From Labrenzia sp. R4_2 (GTDB lineage: Bacteria; Pseudomonadota; Alphaproteobacteria; Rhizobiales; Stappiaceae): a DNA stretch of 64,000 bases. Positions 52,464 to 63,054 of this stretch are shown here, piece by piece. Both the position numbers and the translations under genes were made by a program. The DNA lies in contig NZ_JAGHRJ010000004.1 of assembly GCF_017743865.1 (NCBI RefSeq), positions 558,001 through 622,000 on the forward strand. The letters are read 5' to 3'. Within the stretch, counting starts at the first letter, position 1, and each line of letters starts with the position of its first letter. The notes below the pieces were generated by a model that did not search any database, was not told where the DNA came from, and saw nothing but the letters and a program-made list of their open reading frames with translations.

Positions 52464-55400
52464 ATGACGAAGACAGAGCTGACGACCAGCACAGCCATGC
52501 AAGCAGGCCAGACGGAGACAAACGCCGTGACAGCCACGACACTTGCCGATCGACTGGGCACGGCCGCCGACAAAGGGCTCTACAATCCGTCGCGCGAACA
52601 CGATGCCTGCGGTGTTGGTTTTGTTGCGCACATGAAGGGCGCAAAATCCCACAAGATCGTTGCAGATGGACTGCAGGTTCTGGAGAACCTCACGCACCGC
52701 GGCGCAGTTGGTGCAGATCCGCTCATGGGCGACGGCGCCGGCATGCTGGTTCAAATCCCGCACGGGTTCTTCGAAGCCGAGATGTCTGCCGCTGGCACAC
52801 CGCTTCCGGAATTCGGCGGCTATGGCGTGGGCTTTATATTCTTGCCACAGGACGATGTCCTGCGTGCCAAGTGCGAAGAAATCGTAGAGCGGGTCATCAA
52901 AGCCGAAGGACAAGAGTTGATTGGCTGGCGCGATGTGCCGGTCGACAACGCGTCCCTTTCCAAAGCTCCAGACATCGCAGCCACCGAGCCGGTGTCCCGT
53001 CAGGTCTTCATCAAACGCTCTAATGGCGAGGATCAGGATGCGTTCGAGCGCCGGCTTTATGTTCTGCGCAAGGTGATCTCCAATACGGTGCGCGCGGAAA
53101 CAGATGCGGTCACCAAGGGCTTCTACATCGTCTCGCTGTCGAGCCAGACCATTGTCTACAAGGGCATGTTCCTCGCCTATCAGCTTGGTGCTTATTACAG
53201 CGACCTGAAGGATGAGCGGTTCACCTCTGCTCTCGCACTGGTTCACCAGCGTTTCTCGACCAACACGTTTCCGTCCTGGGACCTCTCCCACCCCTACCGG
53301 ATGGTGGCCCATAACGGCGAAATCAACACGCTCCGCGGCAACGTCAATTGGATGGCTGCCCGCCAGGCATCTGTTTCATCCGCGCTGCTGGGAGACGACA
53401 TCTCGAAGCTCTGGCCGATTTCCTATGAGGGACAATCAGACACAGCCTGTTTCGACAATGCGCTCGAATTCTTGGTGATGGGCGGTTACTCGCTCGCACA
53501 TGCTGCGATGATGCTGATCCCGGAGGCTTGGGCCGGTAACCCGCTGATGGATGACAATCGCCGTGCCTTTTACGAGTACCACGCTGCATTGATGGAGCCA
53601 TGGGACGGCCCGGCCGCCGTTGCTTTCACCGATGGCCGTCAGATCGGTGCGACGCTTGACCGGAACGGTCTGCGCCCGGCCCGCTACATTGTGACTGAGG
53701 ACGACTTCGTCATCATGTCATCTGAAGTTGGCGTTCTTCCAGTTGAAGAAGAAAAGATCGTCCAGAAATGGCGCCTGCAACCGGGCAAGATGCTGCTTAT
53801 CGACCTGGAAGAAGGCCGGATCGTCTCTGACGACGAAATCAAGCGCCAGTTGTCCACGGCCAACCCATATAAAGACTGGCTGCACAAGACACAGATCGTT
53901 CTGGAAGATCTGCCGGGCGTCCGCCAGATGGCCCCTGTCGCAGGGGAAAGCCTGCTCGACCGTCAGCAGGCCTTTGGCTACACCCAGGAAGACATCAAGC
54001 TTTTGATGACCCCGATGGCAACAGTCGGTCAGGAAGCCATTGGCTCCATGGGCACCGACACGCCAATCTCGGCGCTGTCAGACAAATCAAAGCTGCTTTA
54101 CACCTACTTCAAACAGAACTTCGCTCAGGTCACCAACCCGCCGATCGACCCGATCCGTGAGGAACTGGTGATGAGCCTGGTCTCGTTCATCGGACCGCGC
54201 CCGAACTTGTTTGACCTGAAAGGTCTGTCGACGTCCAAACGCCTGGAAGTCCGTCAGCCAATTCTGACCAACGAAGATCTGGAAAAAATCCGGGTAATCG
54301 GCGACATCGCCGACAATCAGTTCTCGGCCAAAACTCTGGACATCACCTACAACGCCGACAAAGGCGCTGAAGGTATGGAAGGCGCATTGGCCGAACTCTG
54401 CGAGCGTGCAGAAAAAGCAGTGCTCGACGGCTACAACATTATCATCTTGTCGGATCGCATGATCAACCGCTCGCGGATTGCGATCCCGGCCCTTTTGGCA
54501 ACGGCTGCCGTCCATCATCACCTGATCCGCAAAGGCCTGCGCACATCTGTCGGCTTGGTCGTTGAAACCGGTGAAGCCCGTGAAGTGCACCATTTCTGTG
54601 TTCTTGCTGGTTTTGGTGCCGAAGCGATCAACCCGTATCTTGCCTTCGAAACCCTTCTTTCCATGCACATGGAGATGGACTTCCCGGAGGAAGTTGACCA
54701 ATACGAAGTCGTCGAGCGCTACATCAAGTCGATCGACAAGGGCATCTTGAAGGTCATGTCCAAGATGGGAATTTCGACCTACCAGTCCTATTGCGGCGCC
54801 CAGATCTTTGACGCGGTTGGTCTCTCCTCTGAATTCGTCGAGAAGTACTTCTTCGGCACGGCGACCATGATCGAAGGCATTGGCCTGAGTGAAGTTGCCC
54901 AGGAGACCGTTCAGCGCCATTCCGAGGCGTTCGGCGATGTTGCAATTCTGCGCCGATCGCTGGATGTTGGCGGCGAATACGCTTACCGGATCCGCGGCGA
55001 AAACCACATGTGGACGCCAGATTCCATTGCCAACCTGCAGCATGCTGTCCGCTCCAAGCTTCCGGACATGTACCGGACGTTCGCAAAAGAAGTGAATCAG
55101 GAAAGCGGACGCTTCGCGATCCGTGGCCATTTTCGGATCAAAAATGCAGAGGAAATCGGCCGATCCGAAATCGACATCTCCAAGGTTGAGCCCGCTGAGA
55201 ACATCGTCAAGCGGTTCGTCACCGGGGCAATGTCGTTCGGGTCGATTTCGAAAGAAGCCCATTCCAGCCTTGCCGTCGCCATGAACAAGATTGGCGGCAA
55301 GTCCAACACCGGTGAAGGCGGCGAAGAGCCAGAACGTTTCAATCCGCTCCCCGATGGCACCATGAACCCGCAACGGTCTGCCATCAAGCAGGTTGCCTCG

Positions 55401-57197
55401 GGACGTTTCGGCGTGACCACCGAATATCTGGTTAACTCCGACATGATCCAGATTAAGGTTGCTCAGGGCGCAAAGCCTGGCGAAGGCGGGCAGTTGCCGG
55501 GCCACAAGGTTGACGCGGTCATCGCAAAAGTCCGCCACTCGACCCCGGGCGTTGGCCTCATCTCGCCTCCCCCGCACCACGACATCTATTCCATCGAAGA
55601 TCTGGCACAGCTGATCTACGACCTGAAAAACGTAAATCCGGTCGCGGACATCTCGGTGAAGCTAGTCTCCGAGGTCGGCGTCGGGACTGTGGCCGCAGGC
55701 GTTGCCAAGGCACGGGCAGACCACATCACCATTTCAGGCTTTGACGGCGGCACCGGTGCATCACCGCTGACCTCGCTCAAGCATGCCGGCTCTCCGTGGG
55801 AAATCGGTCTTGCAGAGACCCAGCAAACCCTCGTTCTGAACGGCTTGCGCTCACGCGTTGCCCTGCAGGTTGATGGCGGGCTTCGCACGGGCCGTGACGT
55901 GATCATCGGCGCTCTGCTGGGCGCGGACGAATTCGGCTTCTCAACCGCCCCTCTGATCGCGGCCGGCTGCCTGATGATGCGCAAATGCCACCTGAACACT
56001 TGTCCGGTCGGCATTGCGACGCAGGATCCGGTTCTGCGCAAGCGCTTCAAGGGCACGCCGGAACACGTCATCAACTACTTCTTCTTCGTCGCCGAAGAAG
56101 TCCGTGAACTGATGGCATCTCTCGGCGTTGAAAAACTCGATGACCTCATTGGCCGCTCCGGCTTCCTCGACAAGGAAGCCGCGCTCGATCACTGGAAAGC
56201 CAACGGCCTTGATTTCTCCCGGATCTTCTTCCAGCCGGACGCAAAGCCGGAAGAAACCCGTTGGACGGAGCGTCAAGAGCACCCAATCGTCGACATTCTC
56301 GACCGTCGCTTGATTGAAGCTGCCCAACACACGCTGGACACCAAGGAACCGTCGACAATCGAAGAGACCATCTGTTCGGTGGACCGGTCGGTTGGTGCCA
56401 TGCTGTCTGGCGAGATTGCCAAGCGCTACGGCAACAAAGGCCTGAAGAAACCGGACACACTGACAGTCAAACTCAAGGGAACAGCGGGTCAGGCGTTTGG
56501 CGCGTTCGTCGCCAAAGGTGTCACAATGGACCTGGAAGGCGATGCCAACGATTACGTCGGCAAAGGTCTGTCAGGCGGCAAGATCATTGTCCGCCCGCCG
56601 GAAAACACCCGGATCGTTGCCGAAGACTCCATCATTGTCGGCAACACCGTGCTTTATGGTGCAACCGAGGGCGAATGCTACTTCCGCGGCGTTGCAGGTG
56701 AGCGGTTCGCGGTCCGCAACTCCGGTGCGGTTGCTGTTGTTGAAGGCGTCGGAGATCACGGTTGTGAATACATGACCGGTGGTGTCGTCGTCGTGATTGG
56801 TCAGACAGGGCGGAACTTCGCAGCTGGCATGTCCGGCGGCATCGCCTACGTTCTCGATGAGGATGGAACCTTCGGATCCCGTTGTAACCTGGCAATGGTT
56901 GAACTTGAGCCAGTCACTGAAGAAGATGATCTGCTTGAGAAGCTGCATCACCATGGCGGTGACATTGAGCACAAGGGCCGTGTGGATCTTTCCTGCGACA
57001 TGACCCGTCATGATGATGAACGCCTGCGGCAGATGCTGACCAAGCACAAGGAGCTGACCGGCTCGACCAAGGCAGCAGCGATCCTGGACGATTGGGCCAC
57101 TTACCGGCCGAAATTCGTGAAGGTCATGCCGGTCGAGTACCGCCGTGCATTGCGGGAAATGGAAGAGCAACGCCTCGGCATGGTCGCGGCGGAGTAA
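52464..57197 (+). CDS. gltB: Glutamate synthase (NADPH) large subunit
   Basis: A 1577-residue enzyme that transfers glutamine amide nitrogen to 2-oxoglutarate. ATG 52464 has GAGGG 5 bases upstream. The amidotransferase nucleophile is Cys49 in HDACGVGF, exposed after removal of a 48-residue propeptide. The FMN domain has [10 protein letters not shown] and [18 protein letters not shown]. The 3Fe-4S cysteines are in [17 protein letters not shown]. The C-terminal GxGxG beta helix ends near residue 1500. It forms GOGAT with gltD 86 bases downstream. Nitrogen control is likely, but no binding site is evident. Confidence 0.95.
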   Translation: MTKTELTTSTAMQAGQTETNAVTATTLADRLGTAADKGLYNPSREHDACGVGFVAHMKGAKSHKIVADGLQVLENLTHRGAVGADPLMGDGAGMLVQIPHGFFEAEMSAAGTPLPEFGGYGVGFIFLPQDDVLRAKCEEIVERVIKAEGQELIGWRDVPVDNASLSKAPDIAATEPVSRQVFIKRSNGEDQDAFERRLYVLRKVISNTVRAETDAVTKGFYIVSLSSQTIVYKGMFLAYQLGAYYSDLKDERFTSALALVHQRFSTNTFPSWDLSHPYRMVAHNGEINTLRGNVNWMAARQASVSSALLGDDISKLWPISYEGQSDTACFDNALEFLVMGGYSLAHAAMMLIPEAWAGNPLMDDNRRAFYEYHAALMEPWDGPAAVAFTDGRQIGATLDRNGLRPARYIVTEDDFVIMSSEVGVLPVEEEKIVQKWRLQPGKMLLIDLEEGRIVSDDEIKRQLSTANPYKDWLHKTQIVLEDLPGVRQMAPVAGESLLDRQQAFGYTQEDIKLLMTPMATVGQEAIGSMGTDTPISALSDKSKLLYTYFKQNFAQVTNPPIDPIREELVMSLVSFIGPRPNLFDLKGLSTSKRLEVRQPILTNEDLEKIRVIGDIADNQFSAKTLDITYNADKGAEGMEGALAELCERAEKAVLDGYNIIILSDRMINRSRIAIPALLATAAVHHHLIRKGLRTSVGLVVETGEAREVHHFCVLAGFGAEAINPYLAFETLLSMHMEMDFPEEVDQYEVVERYIKSIDKGILKVMSKMGISTYQSYCGAQIFDAVGLSSEFVEKYFFGTATMIEGIGLSEVAQETVQRHSEAFGDVAILRRSLDVGGEYAYRIRGENHMWTPDSIANLQHAVRSKLPDMYRTFAKEVNQESGRFAIRGHFRIKNAEEIGRSEIDISKVEPAENIVKRFVTGAMSFGSISKEAHSSLAVAMNKIGGKSNTGEGGEEPERFNPLPDGTMNPQRSAIKQVASGRFGVTTEYLVNSDMIQIKVAQGAKPGEGGQLPGHKVDAVIAKVRHSTPGVGLISPPPHHDIYSIEDLAQLIYDLKNVNPVADISVKLVSEVGVGTVAAGVAKARADHITISGFDGGTGASPLTSLKHAGSPWEIGLAETQQTLVLNGLRSRVALQVDGGLRTGRDVIIGALLGADEFGFSTAPLIAAGCLMMRKCHLNTCPVGIATQDPVLRKRFKGTPEHVINYFFFVAEEVRELMASLGVEKLDDLIGRSGFLDKEAALDHWKANGLDFSRIFFQPDAKPEETRWTERQEHPIVDILDRRLIEAAQHTLDTKEPSTIEETICSVDRSVGAMLSGEIAKRYGNKGLKKPDTLTVKLKGTAGQAFGAFVAKGVTMDLEGDANDYVGKGLSGGKIIVRPPENTRIVAEDSIIVGNTVLYGATEGECYFRGVAGERFAVRNSGAVAVVEGVGDHGCEYMTGGVVVVIGQTGRNFAAGMSGGIAYVLDEDGTFGSRCNLAMVELEPVTEEDDLLEKLHHHGGDIEHKGRVDLSCDMTRHDDERLRQMLTKHKELTGSTKAAAILDDWATYRPKFVKVMPVEYRRALREMEEQRLGMVAAE

Positions 57198-57283
57198 CCG
57201 GCACATTGAACAAAATGGCTCTCGGCCGCTGATCGCGGCCGATTGCAGCCACCTTGAGGACGCACAAATTTGAGGAGGTCGCC

Positions 57284-58717
57284 TTGGGCAAGGTAACCGG
57301 TTTTTTGGAAATCGATCGTCAGGAACAGAAGTACCAACCAGCTTCTGACCGCATTCGCCATTTCCGCGAATTCACGATCCCGCTCAACGATCAGGAAGTC
57401 GCCAACCAAGCGGCACGTTGTATGGACTGCGGCATCCCGTTCTGCCATGGACCAAGCGGGTGTCCGGTCAACAACCAGATCCCGGACTGGAATGATCTGG
57501 TCTTTCAGGGCGACTGGGACATCGCGCTGCGCAACCTGCACTCGACCAACAACTTTCCGGAATTTACCGGACGGATCTGCCCGGCCCCATGCGAAGAAGC
57601 CTGCACGCTGAACCTTGAAGACATTCCGGTCAACATCAAGAGCATTGAGCAGGCAATCGCCGACAAGGGCTGGGAAGAAGGTTGGATAGCACCGGAACCG
57701 TCCGCCACGAAGACAGGCAAGGCTGTTGCCATCATCGGTTCAGGCCCCGCGGGGATGGCCGCGGCCCAGCAACTCGCCCGGGCAGGCCATACGGTCCACG
57801 TCTATGAACGGGAGCCCAAGGCCGGCGGTCTGCTGCGCTACGGCATTCCGGACTTCAAGATGGAAAAGCACTTCATCGACCGCCGTGTCAAACAGATGGA
57901 GGGCGAGGGTGTCACTTTCCACTACAACGTCGATGTCGGCGTAACGGTCAGCATGGACGAGCTTACCGAGCGCCACGATGCTGTAATCTTGTGCGCCGGT
58001 GCTGAACGTCCGCGCGATCCTGGCGTTGAAGGCATGGACCTTCAGGGCTGCCATTGGGCAATGGACTACCTAGTTCAACAGAACCGCCGCGTTGGCGGCG
58101 AACCGGAAGGCGATGAAGCTCCGATCTGGGCCGGCGGCAAACATGTTGTCGTCATTGGCGGCGGTGATACCGCATCCGACTGTGTTGGAACTGCATTCCG
58201 TCAGGGTGCGCTGTCGGTTACTCAGCTGGACATTCGGCCGATCCCGCCTCTGAAAGAAGACAAGCTGACAATCTGGCCTTACTGGCCAACCAAGTTCCGC
58301 ACATCCTCTTCTCAGGCAGAAGGCGCAGAGCGCGAGTTTTCTGCTGCAACGCTCGGTTTGGTCGCAGACGAGGATGGTGTTGTGACCGGCGTGAAATGCG
58401 CGCGTGTCGACGAGAAGCGCAAGCCGATCGAAGGCACGGAATTCATCCTGCGTGCCGATCTGGTCTTTGCAGCGATCGGATTTTCCGGACCACGCCTGGA
58501 CACCTACATCGCACAGGCCGGTGAGAAACTCGAACTGGATGGCCGCACCAACGTCAAGGCCAACACTGACGACTATAAAACGTCGATCGACAAGGTGTTT
58601 GCAGCGGGCGATGTTCGCAAAGGGCAGTCGCTGGTCGTCTGGGCAATCCGTGAGGGCCGCCAGGCAGCGCGCGCGGTAGACGAGTACTTGACCGGGTCAA
58701 GCGACCTGCCGCGCTGA
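57284..58717 (+). CDS. gltD: Glutamate synthase (NADPH) small subunit
   Basis: A 477-residue flavoprotein that passes electrons from NADPH to GltB. The TTG start at 57284 follows a perfect GAGGAGG and gives the usual opening [13 protein letters not shown]. Iron-sulfur cysteines are in [11 protein letters not shown] and [12 protein letters not shown]. The FAD site is [13 protein letters not shown] and the NADPH site is [18 protein letters not shown] and the final [14 protein letters not shown] are also typical. A terminator ends the operon. Confidence 0.95.
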   Translation: MGKVTGFLEIDRQEQKYQPASDRIRHFREFTIPLNDQEVANQAARCMDCGIPFCHGPSGCPVNNQIPDWNDLVFQGDWDIALRNLHSTNNFPEFTGRICPAPCEEACTLNLEDIPVNIKSIEQAIADKGWEEGWIAPEPSATKTGKAVAIIGSGPAGMAAAQQLARAGHTVHVYEREPKAGGLLRYGIPDFKMEKHFIDRRVKQMEGEGVTFHYNVDVGVTVSMDELTERHDAVILCAGAERPRDPGVEGMDLQGCHWAMDYLVQQNRRVGGEPEGDEAPIWAGGKHVVVIGGGDTASDCVGTAFRQGALSVTQLDIRPIPPLKEDKLTIWPYWPTKFRTSSSQAEGAEREFSAATLGLVADEDGVVTGVKCARVDEKRKPIEGTEFILRADLVFAAIGFSGPRLDTYIAQAGEKLELDGRTNVKANTDDYKTSIDKVFAAGDVRKGQSLVVWAIREGRQAARAVDEYLTGSSDLPR

Positions 58718-58740
58718 TCGAAATACGTCAAACGACATGC

Positions 58741-58770
58741 AAAAGCCGCCGGATCTCCGGCGGCTTTTTT
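58741..58770 (+). terminator. Terminator of gltBD
   Basis: AAAGCCGCCGG pairs with CCGGCGGCTTT, followed by a run of T. It may also end the converging DUF459 transcript. Confidence 0.88.
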
Positions 58771-58807
58771 GTTACGTTGAGATGTACATCTGACCCGGAA
58801 CAGAAAC

Positions 58808-59992
58808 TCATGTGTCTCCGGCTTCCGCCTCTATCAAGGAGGACACGCTGTCGTTCCCGATCATGCGCGGATCATCAACACGCCCGGACACCGGCGCCAG
58901 CGGCTCGCCTTCAACGAAGAACCGGTAGGCCGTGCTGCTGGTGTCAATTTCGGCATCGTCCTCACCGCCAAGCAAAAAACCTTCAGGTGATGTTGTCCGG
59001 CCCGTCAACACGATGAAATTGGGGTCATCCTCGACACCTTCGAACGCCAGTCCACCATAGCCGCCAAGAAGACGCGACAACTCGCGTTCGACAAAAAACG
59101 CAACTTTTCGGTACCCAGCCCAGGTAAACGCGATCCGGTCATTGGTCCGAAGGCGGGTGTTCTTACCGTCCACATCGGGACCAAAGGATGTGTAGGCGCC
59201 ATCCTCTGAGAGGAAGATATCCCACAAATCAACATATCGGACACGCCGCTCTTCCGCTGCCCCGGCAAAGATAGAGTTCAGTTGGGTGAAATCGCCATTG
59301 AGAAGTTCATCATTGGTGGGCGGCAACCCTACCCAGACAATTGGAAGCTTCTCCTGCCGAACACTGCGAACCAGCGCCATGACCTTGTTTCGATAGGTTT
59401 CGACCCATTCCGCCGTCATATACTCGACGGGCGGTTCGCCTGGAAACTCTGCGTCCCGGTCACGCCATCCCATCATCACGACAACAGCTTTGACATCCGC
59501 GCCCCGAATACGGGAGAGCGTACGTGTCGCCCAGTCCGGCGGCTCTGCACCTGCAAAACCCTCCCGGTCTTCGGTGATTTCCTCAACCTTAATATTTGGT
59601 TGTTGGGCCAGCGTAAATCGCAGACCATCGGCCACACCCCGAGCCATTCGGTCTCCGACCACAAGGATCAGACCGGCGTCGGGGTCTTTTTCCATTTCCT
59701 CAAAGCGCGGCGGGAGGCCGGCAGGCCGGACCACTTTTGGAGCTTGCTGAACTGGAGCTTGCCGTTTTTTCTCACGGCCACCACCAAACAAACGCTGAAT
59801 TGGGGCGAACGGGTTGAAGCCCCGAAATCCATTATTCTGAGCAAGCACTATCGGCTCTTCAGCTATGGCCTCTCTTTTAAACCAGCCAGTTGGCTCAGCC
59901 GGACAAACAAGAAGTGCCAGGGCAATTGCGAACGGCAACGCAGATGGCCGAGCCATCTGCGTCAAACGACGAAGTGAAGTTTTGAAAGCCAC
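58808..59992 (-). CDS. DUF459 (SGNH-like) exported protein
   Basis: A 394-residue protein with an N-terminal hydrophobic segment (residues 18-32) and a Pro/Lys-rich linker. The catalytic-like core (105-310) is SGNH/GDSL type: the usual GDS is GDRM at 113-116, so the nucleophilic Ser is replaced by Arg115. The later GWRDRD, WVGLPP and TWAGYRKVAFF parts fit DUF459. The family commonly shows unusual residues at this site. It may bind sugar or peptidoglycan without cutting. It follows the MltB gene by 37 bases, so it is likely co-transcribed. Confidence 0.75.
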   Translation of the reverse strand: MAFKTSLRRLTQMARPSALPFAIALALLVCPAEPTGWFKREAIAEEPIVLAQNNGFRGFNPFAPIQRLFGGGREKKRQAPVQQAPKVVRPAGLPPRFEEMEKDPDAGLILVVGDRMARGVADGLRFTLAQQPNIKVEEITEDREGFAGAEPPDWATRTLSRIRGADVKAVVVMMGWRDRDAEFPGEPPVEYMTAEWVETYRNKVMALVRSVRQEKLPIVWVGLPPTNDELLNGDFTQLNSIFAGAAEERRVRYVDLWDIFLSEDGAYTSFGPDVDGKNTRLRTNDRIAFTWAGYRKVAFFVERELSRLLGGYGGLAFEGVEDDPNFIVLTGRTTSPEGFLLGGEDDAEIDTSSTAYRFFVEGEPLAPVSGRVDDPRMIGNDSVSSLIEAEAGDT

Positions 59993-60029
59993 TGTTCGCG
60001 TCCCGACACCGATCCGTGTTCAGGTCAGT

Positions 60030-61316
60030 TTAGCGGCCTGTTTTCATGTGCGCCAGCAAAACAACTGACGGATGCCCATCCGGCACCATCCCTTTTGACC
60101 GCTGATAGGCCCGGATACCCCGGCGTGTGGCCGGGCCGACTTTGCCGTCGGCAGCCCCAACAGAAAAGCCCTTCTGGTTCAAAAGCGCCTGCAACTCGGT
60201 CGTTTCAGACCGTGTTAGAGGAAGATGTTCCTTCGACCAGTTTCCGGCCAGAGGTCCACCACCAATAATACGATCCGCCAGATGGCCAACTGCCAGGGCA
60301 TAAGCCGTTGCGTTGTTGTACCGCTTGATTACGTAAAAATTGCGCAACATCAGAAAGGCGGGGCCGGAGGCGCCGGCCGGCAAGACAAGGATGCCGTTGT
60401 CGGATGGGCGCGGAAACCCGCGGCCATTGACCCGGCGGATGCCATAACGCTGCCATTCACCGAGTGTGAGTGTCTTCTCACCATCGGCAAGATTGTAGTC
60501 AAAACCGTTCGGGAGCTGAACTTCATAGCCCCAGGTTTTGCCTGTCTGCCAGCCATGGCGTTTCAAATAGTAAGCGGTGGACGCTAGAGCATCCGGAATG
60601 GAGGTCCAGATATCCCGCTTTCCATCACCGTTGTAATCCGCCGAATAGGCTTTCCAGCTGGACGGCATGAATTGGGTATGCCCCATCGCTCCTGCCCAGG
60701 AGCCCTCCATATCGGAAAACTTAACATGTCCGGCCTGAACAATCGCAAGTGCCGTTACGAGTTCTTTGCGCCAGAAGTCTGTCCGCCTCGGCGCGGCATA
60801 AGCCAGCGTCGCAAGCGCCTGAATAACGTTGTGACGACCCATGAAGCCGCCATAGTTGGTTTCCATGCCCCAAATGGCGAGCACGGCCTCACGGTCGACA
60901 CCGTAGCGGGCTTCGATTTGGCGCAGGACACCATCGTACTCGATCAGAAGCTCACGGCCCTTTTCGACACGGGTATCGGAAACTGCGCTATCGAGGTATT
61001 CCCAAATCGGCTTTACGAACTCCGACTGCTTGCTCATCAGGCGGATCGTATCGTTGTCGGGCTGCATGCCCGTGAAGACCGCATTGTAGGTCTGGGCGGT
61101 GATGCCAGCAGACCGGGCTGTCGGCCAGAAATCCTTGATAAAGCGGGTAAAACCGGGATCCGACGCCCCACCGCTCGTAGCGAAGGCAGTACTGGCACTT
61201 AGACTGCCAACCGCAATAACAAGCGCTCGTAGGCTGTTACGCAGCACTGGTTTGAAGGAAAAAACCGAAGGCATTCCGCCGATCACACGTGTCGTTTGCC
61301 GAAAAATATCCCGCAT
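60030..61316 (-). CDS. Lytic murein transglycosylase (MltB family)
   Basis: A 428-residue exported enzyme. A signal peptide covers the first 47 residues (ending STAFATS). The SLT_2 domain (55-345) has catalytic Glu152 in WGMETNYGG, GAMGHTQFMPSSW, and NGDGKRDIWTS. A peptidoglycan-binding repeat with LLNQKGFSVGAADGKVGPATRRGIRAYQ closes the protein. It cuts glycan strands to 1,6-anhydro ends. GGAGG precedes the ATG. DUF459 follows on the same strand. Confidence 0.88.
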   Translation of the reverse strand: MRDIFRQTTRVIGGMPSVFSFKPVLRNSLRALVIAVGSLSASTAFATSGGASDPGFTRFIKDFWPTARSAGITAQTYNAVFTGMQPDNDTIRLMSKQSEFVKPIWEYLDSAVSDTRVEKGRELLIEYDGVLRQIEARYGVDREAVLAIWGMETNYGGFMGRHNVIQALATLAYAAPRRTDFWRKELVTALAIVQAGHVKFSDMEGSWAGAMGHTQFMPSSWKAYSADYNGDGKRDIWTSIPDALASTAYYLKRHGWQTGKTWGYEVQLPNGFDYNLADGEKTLTLGEWQRYGIRRVNGRGFPRPSDNGILVLPAGASGPAFLMLRNFYVIKRYNNATAYALAVGHLADRIIGGGPLAGNWSKEHLPLTRSETTELQALLNQKGFSVGAADGKVGPATRRGIRAYQRSKGMVPDGHPSVVLLAHMKTGR

Positions 61317-61389
61317 ACGGGCCTCCTAATGCCCTAACCGTAGTGTCGCCCCGCCTCGTCCAAATGATCTGTTTTTGGTTACTGTGTAG

Positions 61390-62862
61390 TTAATGCCGGA
61401 AACGAAGGCCGGCTTCAATGGCGTTTTCGGTGTAATCACCACCGTCTTGGGAACTCTCAAAGCGGCGATGAATGTAATTTGCAGTGAGCGCAACGTTTTG
61501 CGTCAACGCGTATGTCATTCCACCAAAACCGGTCAGCGTGTTTTCCTCGATCGAAACACCTTCATATGTCCGATAACTGTAACCAAGCCCAGCCTCGCCT
61601 ACCCACCGGTCGCTGAAGGCATGCGCAAGCCGAAGATCTCCCGAGTAGATAATGGAACCGCTGGCATTGTCGATGTCCGTTGCATCAAAACTCGTTCCAA
61701 CGCCAGCTGTGACCGTTGTCAGGCGGCTGGGCGACCAGACCAGCGATCCGTCAATCACAAGTCCCGACAGATTTTTCAAACGGCTGTCTTCAATGTCTTC
61801 CAAACGCCAACCGGCGCTGACTTCACCGACGAGTTTTGGGCCGGCCGCAATGGCAAGACCGCCACGAAGCTCATACCCGTCTGCATCCCGGATTTCGCAG
61901 ATACTGTCGCTGCAGGTTTGATCGAACCGGCGGAAAAGGAGCGAGCCTTGAGCAAACGGTGACAACGAGCCTCCGGCGTTGCTGCCGAGCCTCAAACTCG
62001 CGGAATAGACTGTGTTGTCACGCCCGCTCTCGATGGTGCTATCTGAATCATAGACCCTGCGATCTGCGCCAACGGCTGCAGTCGCAGCAAGAAGACCGAC
62101 ATTGCGCGTGACACCGAGATCGATATTGCCTTCATGGATGAAAGTGTCATTCCCGAGCGACTCGGCGCTCCCATCTTCCTCCCGGCTAATGCCGTAGCTG
62201 ATGTCCGCATCAACCCGTGTTGCTTCGGTTATATCGAGACGCAGGCCCGCAGCGGCGGACCCGAAAATGTCATCGTCGTCCGGATTTCCAGGATAACCGA
62301 TGTAACTGCCGCGCAAGGAGGCATCAAACTGGTGCCGGACCCAATCCGAAGTCAGAGAAATGTCCGGGGCGATTCTGTAAAGACTGCCCGGACCACCTGT
62401 TGCTGATCTTGAGGTGTTGTCGGTATAGCCAGCGGTGACAGTCAATTGCGGTGTCAAAATGAACGAGCCGAGGCGAATCCCGTCTGGCGCATCGAACGTG
62501 GTGTCACCGCCAAAGACAGTATCGTCGATTCCGCCCTGAGCGAGAGGGACGGCACGCGTTACGGCAGTTATCCTGTCGGAGAATGGCCTCACCGGCTGAA
62601 CACGTCCGGCTGCACCGAGTCCCGTTGATCCATCCTCTTCTTCCGCGATATTGACGGAAGGCCGCAGAGCAAAAACGTTTGATTGTGTCGGGTTCACACC
62701 TGCCGGCGTTTCTGCTTCTTCCCGGCCATCATCATCTGCAGCATTGACACGTCCAGGAACATCCGAACCACGCAGACCCGGCACCGCCGTCTGAGCGAAC
62801 GACGGTTCCGCAAGCGCCAGGCTAAGCGCGAAACAGATGATGCATGTTAAAAAACGGGTCAT
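61390..62862 (-). CDS. Outer membrane beta-barrel protein
   Basis: A 490-residue protein. Signal peptide is residues 1-23 (FALSLALAEPSFAQ). A low-complexity region of about 100 residues precedes a barrel that starts near GSFILTPQLTVTAGYTDNTSR. About 18 amphipathic strands follow, with alternating aromatic and small residues, and the C-terminus ends in RFRH. It resembles BBP2_2-type barrels linked to polysaccharide export or to biofilm matrix. Two Cys in QTCSDSICEI may form a disulfide. It lies head to head with kdsD, which makes the LPS precursor arabinose 5-phosphate. Confidence 0.72.
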   Translation of the reverse strand: MTRFLTCIICFALSLALAEPSFAQTAVPGLRGSDVPGRVNAADDDGREEAETPAGVNPTQSNVFALRPSVNIAEEEDGSTGLGAAGRVQPVRPFSDRITAVTRAVPLAQGGIDDTVFGGDTTFDAPDGIRLGSFILTPQLTVTAGYTDNTSRSATGGPGSLYRIAPDISLTSDWVRHQFDASLRGSYIGYPGNPDDDDIFGSAAAGLRLDITEATRVDADISYGISREEDGSAESLGNDTFIHEGNIDLGVTRNVGLLAATAAVGADRRVYDSDSTIESGRDNTVYSASLRLGSNAGGSLSPFAQGSLLFRRFDQTCSDSICEIRDADGYELRGGLAIAAGPKLVGEVSAGWRLEDIEDSRLKNLSGLVIDGSLVWSPSRLTTVTAGVGTSFDATDIDNASGSIIYSGDLRLAHAFSDRWVGEAGLGYSYRTYEGVSIEENTLTGFGGMTYALTQNVALTANYIHRRFESSQDGGDYTENAIEAGLRFRH

Positions 62863-63054
62863 TCACAGCCAGAAAGCGGTCAGATTATACCCGCCCAACC
62901 TGACGAAGGATGGTTAATGCTTCGTTTCCATATTGCAAAATGCCAACGCTGATTAACCATAGCTGCTGGATATGGACATAAAATAAACAGGTTCTTGAAC
63001 GAAAGCCTGCGGTGGCCTAATTCTAGCGCCGAAAAACAAGAAAGACCGCGATCC
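62863..63054. promoter_or_regulatory. Divergent promoter region with two TTAACCAT sites
   Basis: Two inverted copies of TTAACCAT (62910-62917 on the minus strand and 62953-62960 on the plus strand) are 35 bases apart. TTAACCAT is a known CtrA half-site form. No full TTAA-N7-TTAA box is present. CtrA control is inference. Confidence 0.35.

Noticed and set aside
54087-55580. A 497-codon open frame on the minus strand inside gltB
   Set aside because: It is a shadow of gltB, which has unbroken family motifs in its own frame; no ribosome site or known domain supports the antisense reading.
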